Shown in pieces: positions 7,562-14,257 of a DNA stretch of 17,293 bases. The position numbers and the translations under genes are program-made. The notes under the pieces are model-generated. The model saw only the letters and a program-made list of their open reading frames with translations. It did not search any database and was not told the origin of the DNA. Position 1 is the first letter of the stretch. Every line of letters begins with the position of its first letter. Source of the stretch: an uncultured Veillonella sp. (GTDB lineage: Bacteria; Bacillota; Negativicutes; Veillonellales; Veillonellaceae); contig NZ_CAKPTN010000021.1 of NCBI RefSeq assembly GCF_934190855.1, positions 1 to 17,293 on the forward strand, written 5' to 3'.

Positions 7562-9091
7562 ATGGCAACAGTGCAGGAAAAAATCGAGTTATTGCACGAG
7601 AAACTAGCTAAAGTTAAAGCTGCTGGTGGTGAAAAACGCGTTGAGAAACAACATGCTCAAGGCAAAATGACTGCTCGCGAACGTTTGGCTAAATTGTTCG
7701 ATGATAATTCTTTCGTTGAACTTGATCAATTCGTTAAACATCGTTGTGTTAACTTCGGTCAAGAAAAGAAAGAATTACCAGGCGAAGGTGTAGTAACTGG
7801 TTATGGTACTATTGACGGTCGTTTAGTGTACGCATTTGCACAAGATTTCACTGTAGAAGGTGGTTCTCTTGGTGAAATGCATGCTGCTAAAATCGTTAAA
7901 GTACAACGTTTAGCAATGAAAATGGGTGCTCCTATCGTTGGTATCAACGACTCCGGCGGTGCTCGTATTCAAGAAGCAGTAGATGCGCTTGCAGGTTACG
8001 GTAAAATTTTCTTTGAAAATACAAATGCATCTGGCGTTATTCCACAAATTTCCGTAATCATGGGCCCATGTGCAGGCGGTGCTGTATATTCTCCAGCATT
8101 GACTGACTTCATCTACATGGTTAAAAACACATCTCAAATGTTCATCACTGGTCCTGCAGTTATTAAATCTGTAACTGGTGAAGAAGTAACAGCTGAAGAT
8201 CTTGGTGGTGCAATGGCTCACAACTCCGTTTCTGGTGTAGCTCACTTTGCTGCTGAAAACGAAGATGATTGCATCGCTCAAATTCGCTACTTATTGGGCT
8301 TCTTGCCATCCAACAACATGGAAGATGCTCCATTAGTAGACACTGGTGATGACCCAGCTCGTGAAGACGAAGGCTTAAACAGCTTATTGCCTGATAACAG
8401 CAACATGCCATACGACATGAAAGATGTTATCGCTGCAACTGTAGATAATGGTGAATACTATGAAGTACAACCATTCTATGCTACAAACATCATTACTTGC
8501 TTCGCTCGTTTTGATGGTCAATCCGTTGGTATCATTGCTAACCAACCAAAAGTAATGGCTGGTTGCTTGGACATCAATGCATCTGACAAATCTTCCCGTT
8601 TCATCCGTTTCTGTGATGCTTTCAATATTCCAATCGTTAACTTCGTTGACGTTCCTGGTTTCTTGCCTGGCACAAATCAAGAATGGGGCGGTATCATTCG
8701 TCATGGTGCTAAAATGTTGTATGCTTACTCTGAAGCAACAGTACCAAAAATTACTGTTATCACTCGTAAAGCATACGGCGGTTCTTACCTCGCTATGTGT
8801 TCCCAAGATTTGGGCGCTGATCAAGTTTACGCTTGGCCTACATCCGAAATCGCTGTAATGGGTCCTGCTGGCGCAGCCAATATCATCTTCAAAAAAGATG
8901 AAGACAAAGACGCTAAAACAGCTCAATATGTAGAAGAGTTCGCAACTCCATACAAAGCTGCTGAACGTGGCTTCGTAGACGTTGTTATCGAACCAAAACA
9001 AACTCGTCCAGCAGTTATCAACGCTTTGGCAATGCTTGCAAGTAAACGTGAAAACCGTGCTCCAAAGAAACATGGTAATATTCCATTATAA
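7562..9091 (+). CDS. mmdA: Methylmalonyl-CoA decarboxylase alpha subunit (carboxyltransferase)
   Basis: The 509-residue protein is a biotin-dependent carboxyltransferase of the crotonase-like family related to propionyl-CoA carboxylase beta chains. It moves the carboxyl group of (S)-methylmalonyl-CoA onto the biotin of MmdC. Motifs include the GKMTARERL segment (about 36-44), GGSLGEMHAAK, INDSGGARIQEAVDAL and GPCAGGAVYSPALTDF in the N-terminal half. NQPKVMAGCLD, VDVPGFLPGTNQEWGGII and YGGSYLAM follow in the C-terminal half, covering both CoA and biotin sites. The sequence matches V. parvula MmdA as I recall it. GGAGG precedes ATG 7562. It heads the order A-D-E-C-B. The protein is cytoplasmic, attached to the membrane through MmdD and MmdB. 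Confidence 0.97.
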   Translation: MATVQEKIELLHEKLAKVKAAGGEKRVEKQHAQGKMTARERLAKLFDDNSFVELDQFVKHRCVNFGQEKKELPGEGVVTGYGTIDGRLVYAFAQDFTVEGGSLGEMHAAKIVKVQRLAMKMGAPIVGINDSGGARIQEAVDALAGYGKIFFENTNASGVIPQISVIMGPCAGGAVYSPALTDFIYMVKNTSQMFITGPAVIKSVTGEEVTAEDLGGAMAHNSVSGVAHFAAENEDDCIAQIRYLLGFLPSNNMEDAPLVDTGDDPAREDEGLNSLLPDNSNMPYDMKDVIAATVDNGEYYEVQPFYATNIITCFARFDGQSVGIIANQPKVMAGCLDINASDKSSRFIRFCDAFNIPIVNFVDVPGFLPGTNQEWGGIIRHGAKMLYAYSEATVPKITVITRKAYGGSYLAMCSQDLGADQVYAWPTSEIAVMGPAGAANIIFKKDEDKDAKTAQYVEEFATPYKAAERGFVDVVIEPKQTRPAVINALAMLASKRENRAPKKHGNIPL

Positions 9092-9128
9092 TTCGATTCG
9101 GTAAACATATCATCGAATTTGGGAGATA

Positions 9129-9155
9129 CCTTTCTTTACTAATTTTTTAGAAAGG
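9129..9155 (+). promoter_or_regulatory. Hairpin that can mask the mmdD ribosome-binding site
   Basis: CCTTTCT (9129-9135) is the exact complement of AGAAAGG (9149-9155), and the second arm contains most of the mmdD Shine-Dalgarno AAAGGGG (9151-9157). When folded, the site would be partly hidden. A second perfect pair, AATTCGAT (9090-9097) and ATCGAATT (9112-9119), lies just upstream and begins inside the mmdA stop codon, so ribosomes finishing mmdA could disturb this upstream hairpin. Confidence 0.45.
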
Positions 9156-9164
9156 GGAATGATT

Positions 9165-9512
9165 ATGGAAGGACAAGCAGTTACTACCAATCCCATGCTA
9201 ATTATGGCTATCAATATGACCGTTGTATTTGTTGTGTTAATTCTTTTAGGCGTTTTGATGACAATCGTTCATTTGATTGACCCTACGAAAAAGAAAAAAG
9301 AAGCACCGGCAGCAACTGCTCCTGTAGCTACTCCAGCAGCTACTCCTGTAGCTCCAACAAATGCATCTGCTCAAAATGAGGATGAAGTAGTAGCAGCTAT
9401 CGTAGGTGCCATTGTGGCGATGGGGTACTCATCTGAACAAATTGCATCTATCCGACCTACAGCAACCAGTGCTAAATGGCGCTTGGAAGGTCGCTTAAGC
9501 GGTAGAGGTTAA
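9165..9512 (+). CDS. mmdD: Methylmalonyl-CoA decarboxylase delta subunit (membrane anchor/assembly)
   Basis: This 115-residue protein has one membrane helix (about 11-38), a short Lys-rich stretch TKKKKE, an Ala/Pro/Thr-rich linker (48-68) and a C-terminal domain from about 72 with EDEVVAAIVGAIVAMGY and the ending WRLEGRLSGRG. This is the OadG/MmdD type of small subunit, which holds the soluble transferase and biotin protein on the membrane sodium pump. The C-terminal domain is a clear relative of the whole MmdE protein. I start at ATG 9165 because AAAGGGG (9151-9157) lies 7 bases before it. The in-frame ATG at 9159 is only 1 base from that site. The product length matches the delta subunit reported for Veillonella as I recall it. 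Confidence 0.93.
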   Translation: MEGQAVTTNPMLIMAINMTVVFVVLILLGVLMTIVHLIDPTKKKKEAPAATAPVATPAATPVAPTNASAQNEDEVVAAIVGAIVAMGYSSEQIASIRPTATSAKWRLEGRLSGRG

Positions 9513-9531
9513 TATTTTAGGAGGCATTTTA

Positions 9532-9699
9532 ATGAACAATGCTACAACAACTAACGGTAAAGCTCCATCTCAAGATGTAGTAGCGGTAATCGTTGGTGCA
9601 TTAGCGGCAATGGGTTATTCCGCTGATCAAATCGCGCACATCCGTCCAATCGTAAGCTACAATTGGAAAATGGAAGGTCGCTTGCGCGGTAATCGATAA
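9532..9699 (+). CDS. mmdE: Methylmalonyl-CoA decarboxylase epsilon subunit
   Basis: A 55-residue gene that is easy to miss because it is so short. The protein starts MNNATTTNGK and contains DVVAVIVGALAAMGYSADQI, then IRPIVSYNWKMEGRLRGNR. It aligns over nearly its entire length with the last 44 residues of MmdD: GY-S-x-x-QIA-x-IRP and W-x-x-EGRL-x-G are shared. Huder and Dimroth's work on Veillonella described such a small epsilon subunit that stabilises the decarboxylase complex; I cite that from memory. AGGAGG (9519-9524) lies 7 bases before the ATG, and the gene starts 19 bases after the mmdD stop. It probably arose by duplication of the 3' part of mmdD. No membrane helix is evident. Confidence 0.93.
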   Translation: MNNATTTNGKAPSQDVVAVIVGALAAMGYSADQIAHIRPIVSYNWKMEGRLRGNR

Positions 9700-9709
9700 G
9701 ATTATTGCC

Positions 9710-9740
9710 TAATTAGATAATCACTGAGATTATCCAATTA
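9710..9740 (+). promoter_or_regulatory. Hairpin without U-tract between mmdE and mmdC
   Basis: The 13-base arms (9710-9722 and 9728-9740) pair with a single mismatch around the loop ACTGA. No T-run follows and a 59-base stretch leads to the next start. It is more likely an mRNA stability or processing element than a terminator. Confidence 0.55.
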
Positions 9741-9799
9741 TATGTGTAAAAAATATTTATAAGTTTAGTGTAGACATACACATTTTGGAGGAATTTAAG

Positions 9800-10183
9800 A
9801 TGAAAAAATTCAACGTTACAGTAAATGGTACAGCATACGATGTAGAAGTTAATGAAGTAAAAGGCGCAGCTCCTGCAGCAGCTCCAGCTCCAGCAGCAGC
9901 TCCAGCTCCTAAAGCAGCTCCTGCACCAGCACCAGCTCCAGCTGCAGCAGCAGCTCCAGTTCCAGCAGGTGCTGAAACTGTAAAAGCTCCAATGCCTGGT
10001 AAAATCTTATCTGTAGCAGTATCCGCTGGCCAAGCAGTTAAAAAAGGCGAAACTTTGTTGATTCTTGAAGCTATGAAAATGCAAAACGAAATCGCAGCTC
10101 CACATGATGCTGTAGTTTCCGAAGTTCGCGTTTCTGCTAACCAAACTGTATCTACTGGCGACGACATGGTTGTACTTGGCTAA
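9800..10183 (+). CDS. mmdC: Methylmalonyl-CoA decarboxylase gamma subunit (biotin carrier protein)
   Basis: A 127-residue biotinyl protein. Residues 1-20 form a short beta segment MKKFNVTVNGTAYDVEVNEV, residues 22-57 are a flexible Ala/Pro linker, and residues 60-127 are a biotinyl/lipoyl domain with the EAMKM motif (90-94). Lys93 is the predicted biotinylation site. It accepts the carboxyl group from MmdA and swings it to MmdB, where decarboxylation drives sodium export. ATG 9800 is preceded by GGAGG (9787-9791) at 8 bases; an in-frame TTG at 9785 lies before that site and is not credible. The linker codes by repeated GCT/GCA/CCA codons, so this stretch is prone to length variation between strains. 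Confidence 0.96.
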   Translation: MKKFNVTVNGTAYDVEVNEVKGAAPAAAPAPAAAPAPKAAPAPAPAPAAAAAPVPAGAETVKAPMPGKILSVAVSAGQAVKKGETLLILEAMKMQNEIAAPHDAVVSEVRVSANQTVSTGDDMVVLG

Positions 10184-10195
10184 TACCAAGTTTTG

Positions 10196-10220
10196 TATGG
10201 CGCGGCGGTGCCGCGTCATA
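10196..10220 (+). promoter_or_regulatory. GC-rich hairpin between mmdC and mmdB
   Basis: ATGGCGCGGC (10197-10206) and GCCGCGTCAT (10210-10219) pair with one mismatch around the loop GGT, extended by a T-A pair. It is strikingly GC-rich for this genome and no clean T-run follows, although moderately T-rich sequence does. It lies 13 bases after the mmdC stop. It may trap 3' ends of upstream mRNA or attenuate mmdB. Confidence 0.6.
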
Positions 10221-10253
10221 TAACAATTTTATATTTGTGAAAGGGGAACGCAT

Positions 10254-11375
10254 ATGGAGGCTTTTGCTGTTGCGATTCAATCTGTTATAACTGATAGTGG
10301 ATTCCTCGCATTTACAACAGGCAATGCTATTATGATTCTTGTAGGTTTGATCCTATTGTATTTAGCATTTGCTAAAGAGTTCGAACCATTATTGTTGGGT
10401 CCGATTGCGTTTGGTTGTGTACTTGCTAATATTCCTCGTAACGGTTTCGAAGAAGGCGTTATGGCGCTTATTAGTGCTGGTATCTCCCAAGAAATCTTCC
10501 CACCTTTAATTTTCTTAGGTGTAGGTGCGATGACTGACTTTGGTCCGCTCATTGCTAATCCTAAAACCTTGCTTTTAGGGGCTGCTGCTCAGATCGGCGT
10601 ATTCGTTGCTTTAGGCGGCGCAATGATGCTTGGCTTTACGGCTCAAGAAGCAGCTGCTATCGGTATCATCGGTGGTGCTGACGGCCCTACATCTATCTAC
10701 CTAGCTACTAAATTAGCTCCTCATTTATTAGGTGCTATCGCGGTTGCTGCATATTCTTATATGTCCTTAGTACCGTTGATTCAACCACCTGTAATGAAAT
10801 TATTTACGACTCAAAAAGAGCGTGAAATCGTTATGGAGCAATTGCGCGAAGTTACACGTTTTGAAAAAATCGTGTTCCCAATCGTTGCAACGATCTTCAT
10901 TTCCTTATTGCTTCCTTCCATTACATCCCTTTTAGGTATGTTGATGTTAGGTAACTTGTTCCGTGAGTCTGGCGTAACTGAACGTTTGTCCGATACTTCT
11001 CAAAATGCATTGATCAATACTGTTACTATTTTCTTAGCAACTGGTACTGGTTTAACAATGAGTGCGGAACATTTCTTGAGCGTACAAACTATTCTTATCA
11101 TTTGCTTAGGTTTAGTTGCATTTATCGGTGGTACAGCTGGTGGTGTATTGTTCGGTAAATTGATGAGCTTAGTTGATGGTGGTAAAACAAATCCACTTAT
11201 TGGTTCCGCTGGTGTATCCGCGGTTCCAATGGCGGCTCGCGTATCTCAAGTTGTAGGTGCGAAAGCTAACCCAGCTAACTTCTTGCTCATGCATGCTATG
11301 GGTCCTAACGTAGCTGGCGTTATCGGTACAGCAGTAGCAGCAGGTACAATGCTTGCTATGTTGTCTAGCCACTAA
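10254..11375 (+). CDS. mmdB: Methylmalonyl-CoA decarboxylase beta subunit (sodium pump)
   Basis: The 373-residue membrane protein belongs to the OadB/MmdB/GcdB family of decarboxylase sodium pumps, with about nine to eleven hydrophobic segments. The hallmark [10 protein letters not shown] begins at residue 140. Its Asp143 corresponds to the aspartate shown in oxaloacetate decarboxylase to be essential for sodium transport and decarboxylation. A second conserved zone, [23 protein letters not shown], lies near the C-terminus. The subunit decarboxylates carboxybiotin on MmdC and exports sodium ions. AAAGGGG precedes ATG 10254. It is the last mmd gene; a weak hairpin without a proper U-tract follows. 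Confidence 0.97.
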   Translation: MEAFAVAIQSVITDSGFLAFTTGNAIMILVGLILLYLAFAKEFEPLLLGPIAFGCVLANIPRNGFEEGVMALISAGISQEIFPPLIFLGVGAMTDFGPLIANPKTLLLGAAAQIGVFVALGGAMMLGFTAQEAAAIGIIGGADGPTSIYLATKLAPHLLGAIAVAAYSYMSLVPLIQPPVMKLFTTQKEREIVMEQLREVTRFEKIVFPIVATIFISLLLPSITSLLGMLMLGNLFRESGVTERLSDTSQNALINTVTIFLATGTGLTMSAEHFLSVQTILIICLGLVAFIGGTAGGVLFGKLMSLVDGGKTNPLIGSAGVSAVPMAARVSQVVGAKANPANFLLMHAMGPNVAGVIGTAVAAGTMLAMLSSH

Positions 11376-11568
11376 TAATTAAATAATTATTCACCAAGGT
11401 GTGCCTAAATAGGTACACCTATTGGTGAATAAAAAAGCCCTTATGAATTATGTAATCATACATAAAAAGGGAATATTTGCAATAAATGCTTTCAGATCGG
11501 TCATTAGGTGATTAGCAAGATTTCACAGAATAACCTTCTAGTGCTTTAAATATAGTAGAGGTGGTCAC
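11376..11568. other. Intergenic region with two hairpins between mmdB and the small membrane protein gene
   Basis: The first inverted repeat spans 11387-11432 (TTATTCACCAA against TTGGTGAATAA, with GGTGT / ACACC inside). It is stable but is followed by an A-run, not a T-run, so as a plus-strand terminator it is atypical. The second, 11438-11471 (CCC-TTATG against CATAA-GGG), has terminator-like polarity only on the minus strand, where its stem runs into C and six T residues. A weak promoter for the next gene, TTCACA (11522) and TTAAAT (11546) with an 18-base spacer, is possible. Confidence 0.4.
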
Positions 11569-11826
11569 TTGTTATCAATTGAATTAAAAATACTGATTTG
11601 TTTTATTTGGGCATTTATTGTTTTTTTTATTACTGCACTGATTATCGGTAATGAAGGAAAGGCCAAATGGTTTCAGCGTAGAACTAAATACACTTGGTTT
11701 AATCGCCGAGGATTTTTAGGGGAAGCGTTATTTTTTGGCTATCCTAAAACTAAAGAGGGTTATGGTATAACTTTCTTGATGGCTTCTGCCATCACAATAG
11801 TAGGCTATATTTTATATCTCATCTAA
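11569..11826 (+). CDS. Small two-helix membrane protein next to the transporter, unknown function
   Basis: An 85-residue protein I do not recognise. It has a membrane helix at about 8-27, a polar, strongly basic and aromatic middle (28-65: KAKWFQRRTKYTWFNRRG, then FFGYPKTKEGYG), and a second helix at 66-85 that ends the protein. The start is TTG at 11569, with GAGGTGG about 5 bases upstream. No ATG is available early in the frame. Two helices joined by a positive loop predict a hairpin with both ends outside. It stops 38 bases before the DASS transporter, which has its own Shine-Dalgarno site, so the two are probably co-transcribed. By analogy with small subunits of other sodium symporters it could be an accessory subunit; that is inference from position only. 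Codon use resembles the less highly expressed neighbours. Confidence 0.65.
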   Translation: MLSIELKILICFIWAFIVFFITALIIGNEGKAKWFQRRTKYTWFNRRGFLGEALFFGYPKTKEGYGITFLMASAITIVGYILYLI

Positions 11827-11864
11827 TACAATCAGTGCATTTCTCTGAAGGGAGATGATGATGT

Positions 11865-13163
11865 ATGGGTACTGCGGAACAAACCTTAATCGTCCTTGCA
11901 GTCATGGCTGTTTTATTCGTTACGGAAATTATTCCTTTAGCTATTACTTCTCTAGGCGGCGCAATTACTCTAGGCCTTATGGGTATTATTACTCCTAAGG
12001 TTGTATTCTCTGGTTTATCTGATAGTACAGTTGTGTTGTTCGCTGGTATGTTCGTTGTTGGTGCTGCATTGTTCTACACTGGTTTGGCTCAAAAAATTGG
12101 TGAAACAGTAGTATCTCATGCAGGTACTAGTGAAAATGGCTTAATGCTTGCAATCATGGTTGTTACAGCAACTATGTCTGCATTCTTGTCCAACACTGGT
12201 ACAACAGCTGCTTTACTTCCAGTAGTTGTTGGTATCTGTGCTGTTGCGAAGATTCCTGCTTCTCGCCAATTGATGCCTTTAGCATTTGCTGCAGGTATCG
12301 GTGGTATCATTACAATGGTTGGTACACCTCCAAACATTATCGTAAGTGGTACATTGGCTAAATTTGGTGAAAAACCATTTGGTTTCTTCGAATTTGCTTG
12401 GATCGGTATTCCTTTGACTATCGCTACTATCATTTTCATGATGCTCATTGGTAAACATTTATTACCTAAACATGAAATTCAAGATGCTGGCGAAGTAGAG
12501 CAAGAAGTAGCTGCTGAAGATATTTCTAACGATCCTAAGAAACAATTATTCTCCGGTCTTATTCTTTTAGGCGTAATCATCGCTATGATTTTAGGCGATT
12601 TCCTAAAAGGTTATGGTATTAACTTACCATTGAGTATGGTTGCAGTTATTGGCGCAATGCTTTGCGTATTAACTGGTTGCTTGAACGAAAAACAAGCGTA
12701 CACATCCATTGACTGGGTAACAATCTTCTTATTCGCTGGTATGATGCCAGTGGCAACTGCACTTGACCAATCTGGTGCAGGTAAAATGATTGCTAATGCA
12801 GTAATCGGCGTTATGGGTTCCGATCCTAGCCCTTACTTTGCAACAGCAGTATTGTTCATCTTGTCTTGTGTTATGACTCAATTTATGTCTAACACAGCAT
12901 CTTGTGCATTATTGGCTCCTATCGGTATTTCCATTGCCCAAGGTATGGGCGCTGACCCTCATGCTGTATTGATGGCTATCGGCGTTGCTGCATCTTGTGC
13001 ATTCGGTACACCTGTAGGTACACCTCCAAATACATTAGTACTTGGCCCTGGTCAATACAAATTTACAGACTATGTAAAAGCCGGCGTTCCATTGATCTTA
13101 GTTTGCTTCGTAGTAAGCTTAATTATTATCCCAATGGTATGGCCATTCTTCCCTGGTAAATAA
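11865..13163 (+). CDS. DASS/SLC13-family anion transporter (probable Na+/dicarboxylate symporter)
   Basis: A 432-residue, highly hydrophobic protein with the internal two-fold repeat of the DASS (VcINDY, CitT) family. Each half carries an SNT substrate/sodium motif, SNTGTTA at 109-115 and SNTASCA at 341-347, and a following GTPPN loop at 152-156 and 384-388. In VcINDY these SNT motifs bind the carboxylate and sodium. AAGGGAG (11848-11854) lies 10 bases before ATG 11865; three nearby ATGs are in another frame. A helix-free hydrophilic insert (about 198-226, many Glu and Asp) separates the halves. Next to the sodium-extruding methylmalonyl-CoA decarboxylase, uptake or exchange of succinate or malate is plausible, but sulfate or other anions cannot be excluded. 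A strong terminator follows. Confidence 0.85.
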   Translation: MGTAEQTLIVLAVMAVLFVTEIIPLAITSLGGAITLGLMGIITPKVVFSGLSDSTVVLFAGMFVVGAALFYTGLAQKIGETVVSHAGTSENGLMLAIMVVTATMSAFLSNTGTTAALLPVVVGICAVAKIPASRQLMPLAFAAGIGGIITMVGTPPNIIVSGTLAKFGEKPFGFFEFAWIGIPLTIATIIFMMLIGKHLLPKHEIQDAGEVEQEVAAEDISNDPKKQLFSGLILLGVIIAMILGDFLKGYGINLPLSMVAVIGAMLCVLTGCLNEKQAYTSIDWVTIFLFAGMMPVATALDQSGAGKMIANAVIGVMGSDPSPYFATAVLFILSCVMTQFMSNTASCALLAPIGISIAQGMGADPHAVLMAIGVAASCAFGTPVGTPPNTLVLGPGQYKFTDYVKAGVPLILVCFVVSLIIIPMVWPFFPGK

Positions 13164-13197
13164 TAGGGGATAGGTTACTATACTATAAGAGCACTCA

Positions 13198-13231
13198 CGA
13201 GGTCGAATCGTAAGATTCGGCCTCGTTTTTT
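13198..13231 (+). terminator. Rho-independent terminator after the DASS transporter
   Basis: CGAGGTCGAATC (13198-13209) pairs with GATTCGGCCTCG (13214-13225) through 12 pairs with one G-U, around a GTAA loop, followed by six T residues (13226-13231). Confidence 0.93.
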
Positions 13232-13285
13232 ATGATAATGAATATTGATAATTAAATTCCTAGTATAGTACTAAGTATTTTAATT

Positions 13286-13316
13286 AAAATGATAATAGGG
13301 GCATTCTCATTTATTG
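13286..13316. promoter_or_regulatory. Possible metalloregulator (Fur-like) operator region
   Basis: AAATGATAAT and ATTCTCATTT are near-perfect inverted arms about 6 bases apart. Related words recur at about 13231 (ATGATAATG), 13425 (TATCATTTTCATT), 13459 (TGATAATGAGAA) and 13497. They resemble Fur half-sites, and ferredoxin genes are often iron-controlled, but the spacing does not fit the usual 7-1-7 box and the region is AT-rich, so this is weak. Confidence 0.25.
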
Positions 13317-13436
13317 AGTATAATACTCATTTAATTAAATGAAAAATAATATCAAAATACAGAAAAACATAGGCTTTTTATGACGAAAATGAAAAGTTGT
13401 TATGCAAAAAAATATACATTTTTTTATCATTTTCAT

Positions 13437-13465
13437 TTGACTTTCAATTAGAACTGTGTGATAAT
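13437..13465 (+). promoter_or_regulatory. Promoter of the ferredoxin gene
   Basis: TTGACT (13437-13442), a 17-base spacer ending TGTGT, then GATAAT (13460-13465): five of six matches at both hexamers, with an extended -10-like TG upstream. The right arm of a 9-base inverted repeat touches the -35. Confidence 0.75.
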
Positions 13466-13543
13466 GAGAACATAAGTTGAGGCAAGTGCCTTTCTAAATG
13501 ATAACAAAAGTTCTGATCTATATTTTTGACGGAGGTCCTAATT

Positions 13544-13708
13544 ATGAGAGTTATTGCTGATGGTTGCATTAAATGTGGTTCTTGCGCATCTGTTTGCCCA
13601 GTTTCTGCTATTTCTGAAGGCGAAACTAAATACGAAATCAACGATACTTGCATCGATTGCGGTTCTTGCGAATCCGTTTGCCCAGTATCTGTAATTTCCG
13701 CTGAGTAA
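13544..13708 (+). CDS. Clostridial-type 2[4Fe-4S] ferredoxin
   Basis: A 54-residue protein with two C-x2-C-x2-C-x3-C-P sets: Cys8, 11, 14, 18 and Cys36, 39, 42, 46. The halves are nearly identical (CxxCGSCxSVCPVSxIS in each), showing the classic internal duplication of this family. It carries low-potential electrons in the cytoplasm, for example from pyruvate:ferredoxin oxidoreductase or to hydrogenase, both expected in a lactate-fermenting anaerobe. GGAGG (13531-13535) lies 8 bases before ATG 13544; an in-frame TTG at 13526 lies before that site and is not used. It is a single-gene unit with its own promoter and terminator. Its redox partner cannot be told from context. Confidence 0.95.
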   Translation: MRVIADGCIKCGSCASVCPVSAISEGETKYEINDTCIDCGSCESVCPVSVISAE

Positions 13709-13723
13709 TCACAAATAAAACAC

Positions 13724-13745
13724 GCCCCTCATTGAGGGGCTTTTT
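13724..13745 (+). terminator. Rho-independent terminator after the ferredoxin gene
   Basis: GCCCCTC (13724-13730) and GAGGGGC (13734-13740) form a perfect 7-bp stem with an ATT loop, followed by five T residues. It lies 16 bases after the stop codon. Confidence 0.93.
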
Positions 13746-13748
13746 ATT

Positions 13749-13777
13749 TTGCCTAAAATTGCGTAACTTAGTATAAT
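13749..13777 (+). promoter_or_regulatory. Promoter of the lspA transcript
   Basis: A perfect TATAAT (13772-13777) lies 17 bases downstream of TTGCCT (13749-13754), which matches the -35 consensus at four positions. It begins right after the ferredoxin terminator and 40 bases before the lspA start. Confidence 0.65.
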
Positions 13778-13816
13778 AGGACTATTAAGATATATATTAT
13801 AGTAAGGGAGTTAATC

Positions 13817-14257
13817 TTGTTTTATATTGTACTAATTATTTGGCTATTATTAGACCAATTATCTAAATATTATGTAATGAATCATTTTTTGTTAGGTGAA
13901 TCGATACCAGTTATTCCTAATGTATTCCATTTAACATATATTATTAATCGTGGTGCTGCCTTTGGGATGCTAGCAAATCAACGTTGGTTCTTCTTACTGG
14001 TAGCGGTCATTCTACTAGGTGTATGTGCTTATTACTGGAAGAGCTTGTCTAAAGGGCCATGGTCTTTACTAATTGGATCTGCTTTACTAGTTTCTGGTGC
14101 CATTGGCAATGGTATTGACCGTTATATGATTCACGGTGTAGTGGATTTTTTTGATTTCCGTGTATGGCCTATTTTTAATATTGCAGATATCGGTATCTGT
14201 GTAGGTGTAGCTTTTGTAGTGTATCATTTATTTACTGTGAAAGAAAACCATGATTAA
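13817..14257 (+). CDS. lspA: Lipoprotein signal peptidase (signal peptidase II)
   Basis: The 146-residue inner-membrane protease has four hydrophobic segments. It cuts the signal peptide from prolipoproteins after lipid has been added to the cysteine. Conserved blocks are LLDQLSKYYV (Asp13), NRGAAFGML (Asn44), GNGIDR (Asp101) and FNIADI (Asp124); Asp101 and Asp124 form the expected aspartyl catalytic pair. The start is TTG at 13817, with AAGGGAG 6 bases upstream and no earlier ATG that would fit. It begins the lspA - pseudouridine synthase - pyrR series, an order also seen in Bacillus. Overlapping complementary segments around its stop codon may modulate read-through into the next gene. Confidence 0.95.
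   Translation: MFYIVLIIWLLLDQLSKYYVMNHFLLGESIPVIPNVFHLTYIINRGAAFGMLANQRWFFLLVAVILLGVCAYYWKSLSKGPWSLLIGSALLVSGAIGNGIDRYMIHGVVDFFDFRVWPIFNIADIGICVGVAFVVYHLFTVKENHD

Larger units (their letters stand above)
13164..13543 (+). other. Long intergenic region before the ferredoxin gene
   Basis: About 380 AT-rich bases without a gene. They hold the transporter terminator (13198-13231), a cluster of GATAAT/ATGATAA-like words, a 15-base palindrome TGAGTAT-A-ATACTCA (13315-13329), a pair of 9-base complementary arms (13387-13395 and 13430-13438) and the ferredoxin promoter (13437-13465). The leader from about 13472 to the start codon is roughly 70 bases and includes a small hairpin GAGGC-AAGT-GCCTT. Confidence 0.6.

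Noticed and set aside
8384..9073. Minus-strand open frame of 229 residues opposite mmdA
   Set aside because: It is Cys/Phe/Ser-rich low-complexity translation of the complement of a strongly biased gene, with no start signals; mmdA on the plus strand is certain.
9757..10167. Minus-strand 136-residue Ala/Gly-rich open frame opposite mmdC
   Set aside because: It mirrors the GC-rich Ala/Pro linker and biotin domain of mmdC, has no ribosome-binding site and resembles no protein family.
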